Part shown: piece after piece, positions 36,314 to 45,310 of the stretch
How the letters are laid out: each line of letters opens with the position of its first letter
Numbering within the stretch: the stretch's first letter is position 1
Source: Alcaligenaceae bacterium
GTDB taxonomy: Bacteria; Pseudomonadota; Gammaproteobacteria; Burkholderiales; Burkholderiaceae_B
Length of the DNA: 64,000 nucleotides
Direction: 5' to 3'
Assembly: GCA_030538235.1 (NCBI GenBank)
Contig: JAUNUJ010000009.1
Coordinates: 30,224 to 94,223 of the forward strand
Position numbers and translations under genes: made by a program
Notes under the pieces: model-generated
Databases searched by the model: none
What the model was told of the DNA's origin: nothing
Seen by the model: the letters and a program-made list of their open reading frames with translations, nothing else

Positions 36314-37204
36314 CTAGGCGGCAATTAACAGATTGCGTAAAAATCTCGCCGCTTCAGCGATTTCTCCACTACAAAGGCCGATCGGACCGATTTGATTGAG
36401 GGCCAATAAATCAGCGGCGGCTCCGTGTAACCAGACGCCACCGGCCACCGCTTCATCGGCTGCCAGTCCTTGTGCTAACAGAGCGATAATCATGCCGCTT
36501 AAGACATCACCGCTGCCGGCCGTGGCTAGGCCCGGGTTGCCGCTTTGGTTAATAATTAATTCCTCATCAGGAGCGCTAATAACAGTCCGATGCCCCTTTA
36601 GAACCACGCGGCTAAAGTATTTTTCAGAGAGCTCAAGTGCCGCTTCTTCTCGATTAGCCATCACTTCTTCAGTGCTATAGCCTAGGAGGCGAGCTGCCTC
36701 GGCGGGGTGGGGGGTTAGGATAGTCGGAATTAAGCGAGCGGCTAGGTCATCAATCATCTCCGGATGTCGGCTCAGTATATTAAGTGCATCGGCATCCAGT
36801 AATAAAGGCTTGTGTCCTTCTTTTTGTAGCAACTGCCGTAACGTCTCATGTTCTCTTGGTGCTTGTCCCATACCGCAACCCACCGTCCAGTGACTGATAT
36901 CATGTCGCTCAAGCAGTTCCTCGGCAGTAGCTAGCATTAGCTCGGGTCTGTCGACAATATAAGGTACGGGGAGCTTGTCTTGGCAAAAACCGAGCCAGAG
37001 CTTACCGCAACCGTTGAGTAGCGCAGCGCTGCCGGCTAGTACAATGGCACCACTCATGCCCTGACAACTACCGACAATGCCTACAGTTCCAAAACTGCCT
37101 TTATGGCTATCTAGGGCGCGTTCCTGTAGGAGTCCGGGGAAGTTCTGATGACAATGACTTAGCCACTCTTCGATTAAGTCCTCACTTATTTCATAATCAG
37201 TCAT
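36314..37204 (-). CDS. nnrD: ADP-dependent NAD(P)H-hydrate dehydratase
   Basis: 296 aa, ribokinase-like fold of the YjeF C-terminal/CARKD family. It repairs damaged NAD(P)H hydrates. Motifs: KGSFGTVGIVGSCQGMSGA, WTVGCGMGQ, LLLDADALNIL, ILTPHPAEAARLLG and the nucleotide/catalytic loop NPGLATAGSGDVLSG. The epimerase domain found in the E. coli fusion (Nnr) is absent and must be encoded elsewhere. It lies 24 bp after sbcC on the same strand, so sbcD-sbcC-nnrD may be an operon. Confidence 0.93.
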   Translation of the reverse strand: MTDYEISEDLIEEWLSHCHQNFPGLLQERALDSHKGSFGTVGIVGSCQGMSGAIVLAGSAALLNGCGKLWLGFCQDKLPVPYIVDRPELMLATAEELLERHDISHWTVGCGMGQAPREHETLRQLLQKEGHKPLLLDADALNILSRHPEMIDDLAARLIPTILTPHPAEAARLLGYSTEEVMANREEAALELSEKYFSRVVLKGHRTVISAPDEELIINQSGNPGLATAGSGDVLSGMIIALLAQGLAADEAVAGGVWLHGAAADLLALNQIGPIGLCSGEIAEAARFLRNLLIAA

Positions 37205-37228
37205 TGCCTTTTCTCCTTGAGTTGTTGA

Positions 37229-40200
37229 CTATATTTGGCTGACGCCCGGACCTTCGAGGCGACTACGGCCACCGCTCATCGGGATCACCTGAATTTGTGT
37301 GCTGATTCTTTCTTTTAGAGCGGCCACGTGAGAAATGATACCAATAGTTTTGCCACTACGGTGTAGATTTGCCAGTGAACTCAGGGCGATATCCAGACTG
37401 TCCTCATCCAAGGTGCCGAAGCCCTCATCTAAAAATAAGGATTCCAGTCGCATCTTGCCAGCGACCATGTGTGATAGACCAAGAGCAAGGGCTAAGCTCA
37501 CAATAAAGCTCTCACCACCGGATAAGTTTTTTACTGAACGTAATTCAGCCCCCTGATAGTGGTCCTCCACAAAGAGCTCTAGCTTGCTGCCGGGTGCAGG
37601 GTCAAGACGCAGAGAGTAACGATCACTCATTTGGCTTAATTGGGCATTGGCATAATGTAAAACCAATTCAAAGGTCAGACTTTGAGCAAAGTTGCGGTAC
37701 TTTTTACCATCAGCTGAACCGATTAGCTCATGTAAAAGACGCCAACGATTTGTTTCTTTTTCCTGAGCTTCGATGCGTTTGTTTTGTTCGGCGAGTCGGG
37801 ATTGTGCTTCCAAATGGTTATTTAATTTTTCACTATCTCGACCTCTGATTGAGTTTAGTTCCGCTTTTTGTTGTTCTAGCGTTTCGTGCTCTGAACGGCA
37901 TCGCACTAACTCTTGAGGACTTTCAGGGTATTGCTCAGCTAGTCGCAGCAAGCTGTCTTTAGTTTGTTTAAGCTGTTCACTAATGAGGTTTTTACGTTCG
38001 TTTAGCGTACGCTGCTGCTGATCAAGCTGTAAACGCTCTTGTTCTTCCATGCGGGCAGCTAAAAAGCTTTCTTCACTATCGAATCCTTGTTGATTTAGTT
38101 GAAGTTTGAACTGAGGTTCCACTTCTTTGAGCTTCGTGTCCAATAGTTCGGAGTGTTCTTTTAGGCTGAGTATTCTTTGATTTAAACCGATAAAGTTGCT
38201 TTCTGCTTCCTGCTGAGCTTTGCTTTTTTGTTGTAGCAGCGATTCGAGGCGGTTCAGCTCTTGTCGAAGCTTCTCCTCTTCAAGGTCAGGATTTTTCTCA
38301 GTAAAAAGTTCATAGCGATTATTTTTATAGTGCCTTAGTTCGTCCTTTTTTGTCTTACTTCGTTTTTCTAAAGCTTCGAACTCTTCTTGATGGGTTTTAA
38401 TCAACTCCTGATTGTTTTTGATGTTGACCTTTAGGCCTTCGAGTTTGATTCCGGCTGTGTTGCTCCACCGCTGAGTCTTTTCTCTAGCGTTTAATTCGCT
38501 ACTGAGTTCTTTAATTTGCTCCGTGAGTTGCTGTTTTTTAGAATCAAAGGCTTCGGCTGTCATCTGTTGCGTGTCTAATGCTGCCTTTAAATCAGCAAGG
38601 CTGCTGATGCTTTGTTCGAGATCGGAAAATCGAGTTAACAGTTGATGTTTAGCTTGTATTTTAATGAGTAGTTCACCTAACTCTTTTGTATGCTGATTTA
38701 ATTGCTGCTCTAAAACCTTTAGTTCGGTTTCTTGACGCGTTATTTGTTGTGCATTGTCATGTAGCGAAGCGTTGGCTGTTTTCTCGGCTTGTTTTGCTTG
38801 AATTAGGCTCTTTTCTGTACTTTCTGGGTTTAGTAAATCACCTGCTGCCAGAGGGTGCTCCAAGGCGCCACATAGAGGGCAAGGTTGACCGTCAGTCAGC
38901 TTTGCACGATGTTGTTCCAAGCTTTGTTGGGTCAGAGAGAGTTTGTGCTCGGCGTCGTGCTGTGCAACCCTAGCTTCACATAATTCAAGTGCCTGTTTAA
39001 ATTGCTTTTTATTATTGTTAAGCGTTTCCAACATCACTGTTATTTGAGTTTTTTTCTGATTTTTTAAATTGATGTCTATATTTTGAGCATAATACTGTTG
39101 AATTTGCTCAAAAATTGTGTCTAACTCGCGCAGCTCCTGCTTAGCGAGATCTAGGCGATTAGTTAGTTGAGAGATTTCCTCTTGATGGCTTAAAGCCTCG
39201 AGTAGTCTGTCAGTCTCTTGAGTGTCTAGCTCTTCAGCTAAAGGGAGATCCTTTAGCTTAGCTAGGCTATAACCCTGTTGAATCATGTGTTGAAAAACTT
39301 CAACAATGTTTTTTATTGCCTGTTGGTAATTTTCTCGGTCTATTTCAAGTTTTTCTGTGGTGGTTTTAAGAAGCGCTTTAACTCTTTCAAGACTCGTCAA
39401 ATCATTGTTCAGTAACTCGTATTTTTGCTTGATCTCAGTATCAAGGCGACGCACTTGATTAAAAACTTTTCTTTGTTGCTCCAAAAGCTGATATTGTTGC
39501 TCACGCTGATTTAGCGCCTCACGATGTTCCGTCTGTGTTTGTTGGCGTACAGTAGTCGCTGTGTTTAATTGCGGTGTTAATTCAATTAAGTTTTTTTGAT
39601 TGTTTTGATGGGCAACCCGTAAACTCTCAATTTCAACATGAGGTTTAATCAAGGCTAAGGTTTTATTTGCCAGGGCTAAATTAGCTGCTTGTGGGGCGAA
39701 GTGTTGTTCTTGCTGTAGACATTGGGTCAGTGTTGTTTTTAACTCTTCTTTGAGTTTTTCGGCTTTAGTGCAATCCTCCCACCACTGGATCAGCTGACTC
39801 AGTGTCTTTTGTTGTTTATCAATGTTGCTGAGCTGACGATTAAGACCGTTTAAAGACTGCTTTAGATCGTCTACCTCTTCTTGCTTTAATAATATAATCC
39901 CGTCAAGTACGACCGTCAGTTCCGTCAGTTTTTTTTCTTCTTGACTTTTTATCTGATGAACTTTAATAGAAATATCACTATAAATCTGGGTGCCGGTGAT
40001 TTGTTCCAGAATCGGAGAGCGTTCTTCTTCTTTGGCATTTAAGAAATCGGCAAAACGCCCCTGAGCTAATAATATGGTACGGGTAAAACGTTCAAAATCG
40101 AGACCGGTGATGTCTGTTGTCAGTTGCGTGATTTCATTAATCCGAGAGGAAAGTAATTTGCCGGAATTGACATCAAATAATTCTCGCTTAACCTGTTGCA

Positions 40201-40525
40201 GATTGCCATCGACCCGATTGTGAGCACGTCTTTGACTCCAAGAAGCGCTATAGATGTTATCTGCAGTTTGAAATTTAAGTTCAGCAAAACATTCGGCATG
40301 CTGGCGTGACATGATTTCATTTTGTGATTGACTGACCGTATCGAGCCTTGGGGTACGACCATAAAGGGCTAAACAAATCGCATCCAGTAGGGTGGTTTTA
40401 CCGGCACCGGTGGGACCCGAAATAGCAAAAATGCCATTTTGTTCATACTCGGTCTGAGTAAAATCAATTAACCACTCTCCCTCAAGAGAGTTCAGGTTTT
40501 TAAACCGTAGCTCTAATAACTTCAT
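37229..40525 (-). CDS. sbcC: Exonuclease subunit SbcC (Rad50-like ATPase)
   Basis: 1098 aa SMC-like protein. Walker A GPTGAGKTT near residue 40, two long coiled-coil arms rich in Gln, Glu and Leu, the zinc hook C549-P-L-C552 at the apex, the ABC signature NLSGGESF, and Walker B with D-loop LFLDEGFGTLD. With SbcD it cleaves DNA hairpins and processes double-strand ends. The start lies 10 bp after the sbcD stop. Confidence 0.97.
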   Translation of the reverse strand: MKLLELRFKNLNSLEGEWLIDFTQTEYEQNGIFAISGPTGAGKTTLLDAICLALYGRTPRLDTVSQSQNEIMSRQHAECFAELKFQTADNIYSASWSQRRAHNRVDGNLQQVKRELFDVNSGKLLSSRINEITQLTTDITGLDFERFTRTILLAQGRFADFLNAKEEERSPILEQITGTQIYSDISIKVHQIKSQEEKKLTELTVVLDGIILLKQEEVDDLKQSLNGLNRQLSNIDKQQKTLSQLIQWWEDCTKAEKLKEELKTTLTQCLQQEQHFAPQAANLALANKTLALIKPHVEIESLRVAHQNNQKNLIELTPQLNTATTVRQQTQTEHREALNQREQQYQLLEQQRKVFNQVRRLDTEIKQKYELLNNDLTSLERVKALLKTTTEKLEIDRENYQQAIKNIVEVFQHMIQQGYSLAKLKDLPLAEELDTQETDRLLEALSHQEEISQLTNRLDLAKQELRELDTIFEQIQQYYAQNIDINLKNQKKTQITVMLETLNNNKKQFKQALELCEARVAQHDAEHKLSLTQQSLEQHRAKLTDGQPCPLCGALEHPLAAGDLLNPESTEKSLIQAKQAEKTANASLHDNAQQITRQETELKVLEQQLNQHTKELGELLIKIQAKHQLLTRFSDLEQSISSLADLKAALDTQQMTAEAFDSKKQQLTEQIKELSSELNAREKTQRWSNTAGIKLEGLKVNIKNNQELIKTHQEEFEALEKRSKTKKDELRHYKNNRYELFTEKNPDLEEEKLRQELNRLESLLQQKSKAQQEAESNFIGLNQRILSLKEHSELLDTKLKEVEPQFKLQLNQQGFDSEESFLAARMEEQERLQLDQQQRTLNERKNLISEQLKQTKDSLLRLAEQYPESPQELVRCRSEHETLEQQKAELNSIRGRDSEKLNNHLEAQSRLAEQNKRIEAQEKETNRWRLLHELIGSADGKKYRNFAQSLTFELVLHYANAQLSQMSDRYSLRLDPAPGSKLELFVEDHYQGAELRSVKNLSGGESFIVSLALALGLSHMVAGKMRLESLFLDEGFGTLDEDSLDIALSSLANLHRSGKTIGIISHVAALKERISTQIQVIPMSGGRSRLEGPGVSQI

Positions 40526-40535
40526 AGACTTTCTG

Positions 40536-41777
40536 TTAGTTCCTCTGGCTTAACTCTGTTTCTTCATCTTGTTGTAATCGGTGCAAAGTTTCTTGGTAAG
40601 TGTTTAATAAATCAATGCGCTGGGTCGCGGGGATATTTTGACGATCTAAGAGGCGATTAAAAACATCCTCAACCCTTAATTCATTCAGCCTTTCAAGTTC
40701 GCCCGCGCTTTGCAAATGCAGACTTTGGCGTTGATGGTTGATAAGTTTTAATATTTCTATTGACGAATCTTTGATCTGCTCCATCAAGATAGCACGTAGA
40801 TTGGGCTGCAGTTCATCGCTCTGATAGGTGACCTCTAGCCAGATTGACTCATCTAGTGTCTTAAGAGCTTCCAGTTGAGATAATAAGGACTTTAAATCAC
40901 CGGAGATTTTTTCTAGACGTTGAAAGGTGGGAATCGTCACTGCCGTGACCTGGGCCTCATGATGTTCATCAAAATCGACGATTAAGACATTTTTAGGTCG
41001 CCGACACTCATCAAAGCACATGGGTAGAGGACTGCCACTATAGCGAATATGATTGAGTCCGGCGATTTTTTGTGCTTGGTGGATATGACCCAAAGCCACA
41101 TAGTTAAAATTCGGACTAAATAAATCGGTTTTTAATTGTCCCAGGGTGCCCACATACAAATCCCGCACACCATCGCCTTCTAAGGTCAGACCGCCGGTCA
41201 TAAATAAATGCCCGGTTGCGACCATCGGTACGGCATGCTGGGCGGCAAGTTGGGTAGCGTGTTCGGCGACTTGGTGGTAATGCTGATGATAAGCCTCTAC
41301 TACGCGTAGGTCCTTGTCTGCCAGACTCTCTAGGGGCACATAGTGACGAATATCCCTATCACTTAGAAATGGCACGGCAGCGATGACTAAGCCCACATCG
41401 CCCTCACTGTTGTCCAGCAGCAGGACTTCGTCTTGGATGTTTTCACAAGCTTGACCCACCACATGCACATTAAGATTTTTAAGAATGGCGCCGGGGGCGT
41501 TTAAAAAGCTAGCTGAATCGTGATTGCCACCAATCACCACGATATGGCGACAATTAGTTTTAGTCGCGGCGCTAGCCAGAAAGTTGTAATACTGATCTTG
41601 GGCTGTGACGCTAGGGGTGGTTGTGTCAAAGATATCGCCGGCTATGATTAATACTTCAATCTGCCATTGTTCAATGCATTGCAGCATCCAGTCCAACAGC
41701 TGGGTAAACTCCGCATAGCGTCGTTTACCTAGTAGAGAGCGGCCTAGATGCCAGTCAGATGTATGTAAAATACGCAT
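40536..41777 (-). CDS. sbcD: Exonuclease subunit SbcD (Mre11-like nuclease)
   Basis: 413 aa. Calcineurin-like metallophosphoesterase motifs in order: ILHTSDWHLG, IIAGDIFDT, VIGGNHDS, ATGHLF and ALGHIHQ, which hold the Mn2+ ligands and catalytic His. Nuclease partner of SbcC, encoded directly downstream. The start codon begins right at MRILHTSDWH, as in other SbcD proteins. The upstream gap is shared with the divergent HugZ-like gene. Confidence 0.97.
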   Translation of the reverse strand: MRILHTSDWHLGRSLLGKRRYAEFTQLLDWMLQCIEQWQIEVLIIAGDIFDTTTPSVTAQDQYYNFLASAATKTNCRHIVVIGGNHDSASFLNAPGAILKNLNVHVVGQACENIQDEVLLLDNSEGDVGLVIAAVPFLSDRDIRHYVPLESLADKDLRVVEAYHQHYHQVAEHATQLAAQHAVPMVATGHLFMTGGLTLEGDGVRDLYVGTLGQLKTDLFSPNFNYVALGHIHQAQKIAGLNHIRYSGSPLPMCFDECRRPKNVLIVDFDEHHEAQVTAVTIPTFQRLEKISGDLKSLLSQLEALKTLDESIWLEVTYQSDELQPNLRAILMEQIKDSSIEILKLINHQRQSLHLQSAGELERLNELRVEDVFNRLLDRQNIPATQRIDLLNTYQETLHRLQQDEETELSQRN

Positions 41778-41922
41778 AATTGATTTTTTGAATGCTTTTT
41801 AAGGTTGAGATATCAATCGCTTCATATTAAATCAAAAAATGTAAAATGTAAGCCCTGCAGCTATTATTAACCATAGTAACAAGCTTGTTCACACATTAAG
41901 TGAAGTCAATCCGGAGGAAGTC

Positions 41923-42429
41923 ATGAGTCAATCCAGTGAAGAGCGTCTAGCTAAAAATAACGACTTAAGCGATAAGTTAGCGCAACTCCATCAACAAAAG
42001 AGCTTGTTGATAGCCAGTCTTAATGCCGATGGTTCACCGCTGATAAGTTATGCACCTTTTTATGAACACAATGGCATGTTCTATATTTTTATCAGTTATT
42101 TGGCAGAGCATACCCCAAATTTAATTGAGCGACCGCAAGCCTCAATGATGCTGTTGCAAGACGAAGAGCAAACAAATAATCTCTTTGTTCGCGCGCGCGT
42201 TCGTTATGAGGTTAACTGTCGGGTCATTAGCCGTGATCAGTCTTTATTTGATGAGGTATTGTTAGGTTTAGAAGCGAGACAGGGTAAGATGGTGTCCTTA
42301 CTGAGAAGTCTTGGCGATTTTTATTTGATTGCTCTAGAGCCTATCGAAGGTAGTTTGGTTGTGGGTGCCGGTGCAGCTTATAGCTTTAAGCCGGGCATTA
42401 TGGATTTTGAACAAGTTCGCGGGCGATAA
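41923..42429 (+). CDS. HugZ-like haem-utilisation / PNPOx-fold protein
   Basis: 168 aa, split-barrel fold of the pyridoxamine 5'-phosphate oxidase superfamily. The pattern LIASLNADGSPLISYAPFYEHNGMFYIFIS...HTPNLIERPQASMMLLQDE and the later LRSLGDFYLIALEPIEG match the HugZ/HutZ group, which binds or degrades haem. A strong CGGAGGA precedes the ATG. No haem-uptake genes are nearby and no Fur box is evident, so the haem role is by family only. Confidence 0.75.
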   Translation: MSQSSEERLAKNNDLSDKLAQLHQQKSLLIASLNADGSPLISYAPFYEHNGMFYIFISYLAEHTPNLIERPQASMMLLQDEEQTNNLFVRARVRYEVNCRVISRDQSLFDEVLLGLEARQGKMVSLLRSLGDFYLIALEPIEGSLVVGAGAAYSFKPGIMDFEQVRGR

Positions 42430-42460
42430 TCAGATAAAATACCAGCAAAGGAGATTTATC

Positions 42461-42739
42461 ATGAAAAAAGTTGTTTTTTCTGCTTTAGCAGCATTATCAC
42501 TAAGTGCTTGTGTGCAAGCACCGATTTATCCACCGATGAGCGAGGCCGAGATGGAGGCCGTCACTTGTCGTGACTTATGGAAAGAGTCCGAAAAACTCAA
42601 TCGGGTGATTAATAATGTACGTTATAAGCATAAATTCGGTGCGCCTGAAGGGCGTGATGCCGAGGTTATGGAGGCTGCCCAAAAGCGCTTAAACCAAGTG
42701 CGTGAGATGAGTGTACAGAAAATGTGCACTTATGGTTAG
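42461..42739 (+). CDS. Small lipoprotein of unknown function
   Basis: 92 aa from the ATG at 42461, which has AAAGGAG upstream and starts a lipoprotein signal MKKVVFSALAALSLSAC (lipobox LSAC, Cys17). A longer upstream reading overlaps the HugZ-like gene and has no signal, so I reject it. The mature part is short, charged and predicted helical, with two further Cys (TCRDLW and KMCTYG). No family recognised. 31 bp after the HugZ-like gene. Confidence 0.8.
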   Translation: MKKVVFSALAALSLSACVQAPIYPPMSEAEMEAVTCRDLWKESEKLNRVINNVRYKHKFGAPEGRDAEVMEAAQKRLNQVREMSVQKMCTYG

Positions 42740-42774
42740 GCTGTTTGTTTATTCTTATGAGTTTTGATAATTAA

Positions 42775-43011
42775 ATGTTTAATTTTAAATTAGTAACAGC
42801 TATTGCTGCAGCTTTAGTCTTGGGGGCTTGTGCCTCCCAAGATGGTGAATTAGTTGAAAATGACGGTTGTGCGGTTTCTAATCAGCGCATTATTCAAAGT
42901 AGCGCTCAAGTAGGTCCCGGTCCGGGTAATTTCTTGAACCGTAATCGTATGGATAAAGCCGCGGATTATGAGCGTGAGCGTGCACGTCGACTTGATTGCG
43001 GTCAGTACTAG
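42775..43011 (+). CDS. Very small lipoprotein of unknown function
   Basis: 78 aa. Lipoprotein signal MFNFKLVTAIAAALVLGAC (lipobox LGAC, Cys19). The mature part has a Gly/Pro stretch VGPGPGNF and ends RRLDCGQY, leaving two further Cys as in the preceding lipoprotein. There is no clear ribosome-binding site. It converges with rnhA 6 bp away. No family recognised. Confidence 0.65.
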   Translation: MFNFKLVTAIAAALVLGACASQDGELVENDGCAVSNQRIIQSSAQVGPGPGNFLNRNRMDKAADYERERARRLDCGQY

Positions 43012-43017
43012 TTCTTA

Positions 43018-43485
43018 TTAGTGGTCGGCGAGTATTTGTTCAACGCCTTTGTTGGCAAGCTCGTCGGCGCGTTCGTTGCCGGCATCGCCACTATGACCCT
43101 TAACCCAGAACCACGTAATTTGATGACGCTTTGTTTGTTCTAATAATTGCAACCAGAGGTCTTTGTTTTTAACCGTTTTATTAGCCGAGTTCTTCCAGTC
43201 TTTTTTGATCCAACCTGCCATCCACTCCGTTAGGCCTTTTTTAACATATTGAGAATCAACATATAACTCAATGTTCCAGGGCTTCTCGATGAATTCCAAA
43301 GCCTTGATGACGGCCATCATTTCCATACGATTGTTAGTGGTTTCCGCTTCGCCACCAAAAAGCTCCTTTTCTTTGCCGGCATGATTTGGGTCTTTGTATT
43401 TCATATAAACACCCCATCCCCCGGGACCGGGATTGCCCTTGCAGGCACCATCAGTCCAAATTTGTACTACGGTTTTATTTGACAT
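43018..43485 (-). CDS. rnhA: Ribonuclease HI
   Basis: 155 aa. Degrades RNA in RNA-DNA hybrids. Active-site residues are in place: Asp in IWTDGACKGNPGPGGWG, Glu in ETTNNRMEMMA, Asp in ELYVDSQYVKKG, and the C-terminal WVKGHSGDAGNERADELA with His and Asp. The basic handle region MAGWIKKDWKNSANKTVKNKDLW is typical of E. coli-type RNase HI. It lies 12 bp after the methyltransferase-like gene. Confidence 0.98.
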   Translation of the reverse strand: MSNKTVVQIWTDGACKGNPGPGGWGVYMKYKDPNHAGKEKELFGGEAETTNNRMEMMAVIKALEFIEKPWNIELYVDSQYVKKGLTEWMAGWIKKDWKNSANKTVKNKDLWLQLLEQTKRHQITWFWVKGHSGDAGNERADELANKGVEQILADH

Positions 43486-43497
43486 CTTTACCTCAGA

Positions 43498-44373
43498 TTA
43501 AAGTTTATTTTTGGTCGCTACGGCGGCCGGTCTTAGCGCAGTCTTTTTCTTTTTAATTGAGACCGGGCCGATTAAGCTCGGCTTGCAATGACGCTTGCTT
43601 GCAGAGAGATAAAATACGGCACCGGCAAAGGGCCACCAACGATTACCGGCTTTATTCATAAAGGCGAATTTCTGCAACCACTTTTTGTTCATCAAGGCTG
43701 GTTCATAGCAAGCAAGTTGGCCTCGGTCAATTTCAAAGGAGAGTAATTGTAGCCAATCCTTTGTTTTTTGTAGTGATATCTGTTTTTTATTGGAAATGGG
43801 TAGATAGGGAAAACGGGAAAATTTATTACGTAAGCCCCAAAGACTGTAGGGATTAAAACCGAAAATCAACAACCGACCATCATTGACTAGAATGCGCTCG
43901 ACCTCTCGTAAAAGATGATGTGGATTATGGTGGCTATCCAAAGTAAAAGGCAGAATGATAAGGTCAACCGATTCATTGTCGTAGTTTAGATAGGGTTTTT
44001 GTGTGGCTTGAGTTTGCTCTTGGCTAAAGGGCTGTGGGATGTCTTTTTTGTCGTTGTAAAGCGTTTCCAACTCGGCTTGATAGGGTAAGTTATTGTCTAC
44101 ATCGCTAGCTGTAACTGTATCAGGACGGGCATCATTCAGGTGTTCTAAATCATCTTGAGTTAGAATAACCTGAGTTCGAATACGGTTTTTACGCATCAGA
44201 GGGCAGTTCGGGAGACCTAATTGCAATGCAGTGTAGCCGAATACGTTAGCCAATAAGTCGTCAGACTTGGCTTGTATCCAGTCAGTCGCTAACTCGCCCA
44301 TGGGGGTGCTTAGCCATTCGTCAAGAGAGATTTGGCGTATTGTCTGTTTCTGCACAGTAGTCTTCAAACTCAA
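43498..44373 (-). CDS. YafS-like SAM-dependent methyltransferase homologue
   Basis: 291 aa, class I methyltransferase-like. The best part is SVDLIILPFTLDSHHNPHHLLREVERILVNDGRLLIFGFNPYS, which closely resembles E. coli YafS, a protein encoded in the same place between gloB and rnhA. The SAM-binding glycine motif is poor: VFGYTALQLGLPN stands where a D/E-x-G-x-G-x-G loop is expected, so activity is uncertain. The C-terminal tail is Lys-rich. It starts 17 bp from the divergent gloB start. Confidence 0.78.
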   Translation of the reverse strand: MSLKTTVQKQTIRQISLDEWLSTPMGELATDWIQAKSDDLLANVFGYTALQLGLPNCPLMRKNRIRTQVILTQDDLEHLNDARPDTVTASDVDNNLPYQAELETLYNDKKDIPQPFSQEQTQATQKPYLNYDNESVDLIILPFTLDSHHNPHHLLREVERILVNDGRLLIFGFNPYSLWGLRNKFSRFPYLPISNKKQISLQKTKDWLQLLSFEIDRGQLACYEPALMNKKWLQKFAFMNKAGNRWWPFAGAVFYLSASKRHCKPSLIGPVSIKKKKTALRPAAVATKNKL

Positions 44374-44390
44374 ATAATAAGGAGGGATTT

Positions 44391-45179
44391 ATGAATATTG
44401 AGATTTATCCAGTACCCGCTTTTAACGATAATTATATATGGATTATTCGCCAAGGTGATAATGCCATCGCTGTTGATCCTGGCCAAGCTGAACCGGTGAT
44501 TCAAGATCTGACATCCCGTGGTTTAAATTTAAAGGCCATTTTAATTACTCACCATCATAACGACCATACCGGTGGTGTTCGTGATTTACTAGAGATATAC
44601 GATGCTCGGGTTTACGGACCGGCGTTTGAAACTCGACCGATACCTGCTCTGGATGACGCTTTAGTAGAGGGTGATAGCATCAAAATTGAGGGTATTGATA
44701 GCGAGTTTCAGGTGCTTGAAGTACCCGGTCATACGATGGGGCATATCGCTTATACCGCGACGATTAATATAAACCAAGCGGTTCTTTTTTGTGGCGACAC
44801 CTTATTTTCTTGTGGCTGTGGACGTCTATTTGAAGGAGATTCTAGATTAATGCTGCAAAGTATTGATAAATTTAGGGAAATGCCGCAAAATACTAATATA
44901 TATTGTGCTCATGAATATACCTTAAGTAATATTGATTGGGCATTAACTGTCGAACCGACTAACGAAGCGTTACAGGATTGGCGAACTAGAGCTCTTGAGC
45001 TCAGGTCTCAGGATTTGCCGACATTGCCGACGACGATTGCCCAGGAGCAGGCGACCAATCCCTTTATGCGAGTACGTGAGCCGGCAGTAATACAAGCGGC
45101 TGAGTCCTATGTAGGGGCTGAGTTAAAAGAAGCCGAGGCGGTTTTTGGCGCCTTACGTGAGTGGAAAAATAATGCTTAG
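44391..45179 (+). CDS. gloB: Hydroxyacylglutathione hydrolase (glyoxalase II)
   Basis: 262 aa. Metallo-beta-lactamase fold; THHHNDHTGG is the binuclear metal site (THxHxDH family, here with Asn), then GHTMGHIAY, FCGDTLFSCGCGRLFEGD, and YCAHEYTLSN. It hydrolyses S-lactoylglutathione in methylglyoxal detoxification. The ribosome-binding site AAGGAGG is strong. Neighbouring yafS-like and mltD genes recall the E. coli order. Confidence 0.97.
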   Translation: MNIEIYPVPAFNDNYIWIIRQGDNAIAVDPGQAEPVIQDLTSRGLNLKAILITHHHNDHTGGVRDLLEIYDARVYGPAFETRPIPALDDALVEGDSIKIEGIDSEFQVLEVPGHTMGHIAYTATININQAVLFCGDTLFSCGCGRLFEGDSRLMLQSIDKFREMPQNTNIYCAHEYTLSNIDWALTVEPTNEALQDWRTRALELRSQDLPTLPTTIAQEQATNPFMRVREPAVIQAAESYVGAELKEAEAVFGALREWKNNA

Positions 45180-45310
45180 CTTAAATAGAGCGACGCAAAG
45201 CTTGGACTTTTTTGACCTAGCACAGTAGCTAAAAACTATTTTTGCTTTATAATGCATGACACTTTTCCCATTCATCTCTTAGATCAATTTAAAGGCAAGG
45301 TCTTCTGATT

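Noticed and set aside
42359-42460. Longer frame before the first small lipoprotein
   Set aside because: It overlaps the HugZ-like gene and would bury the lipoprotein signal; the ATG at 42461 has a good ribosome-binding site.
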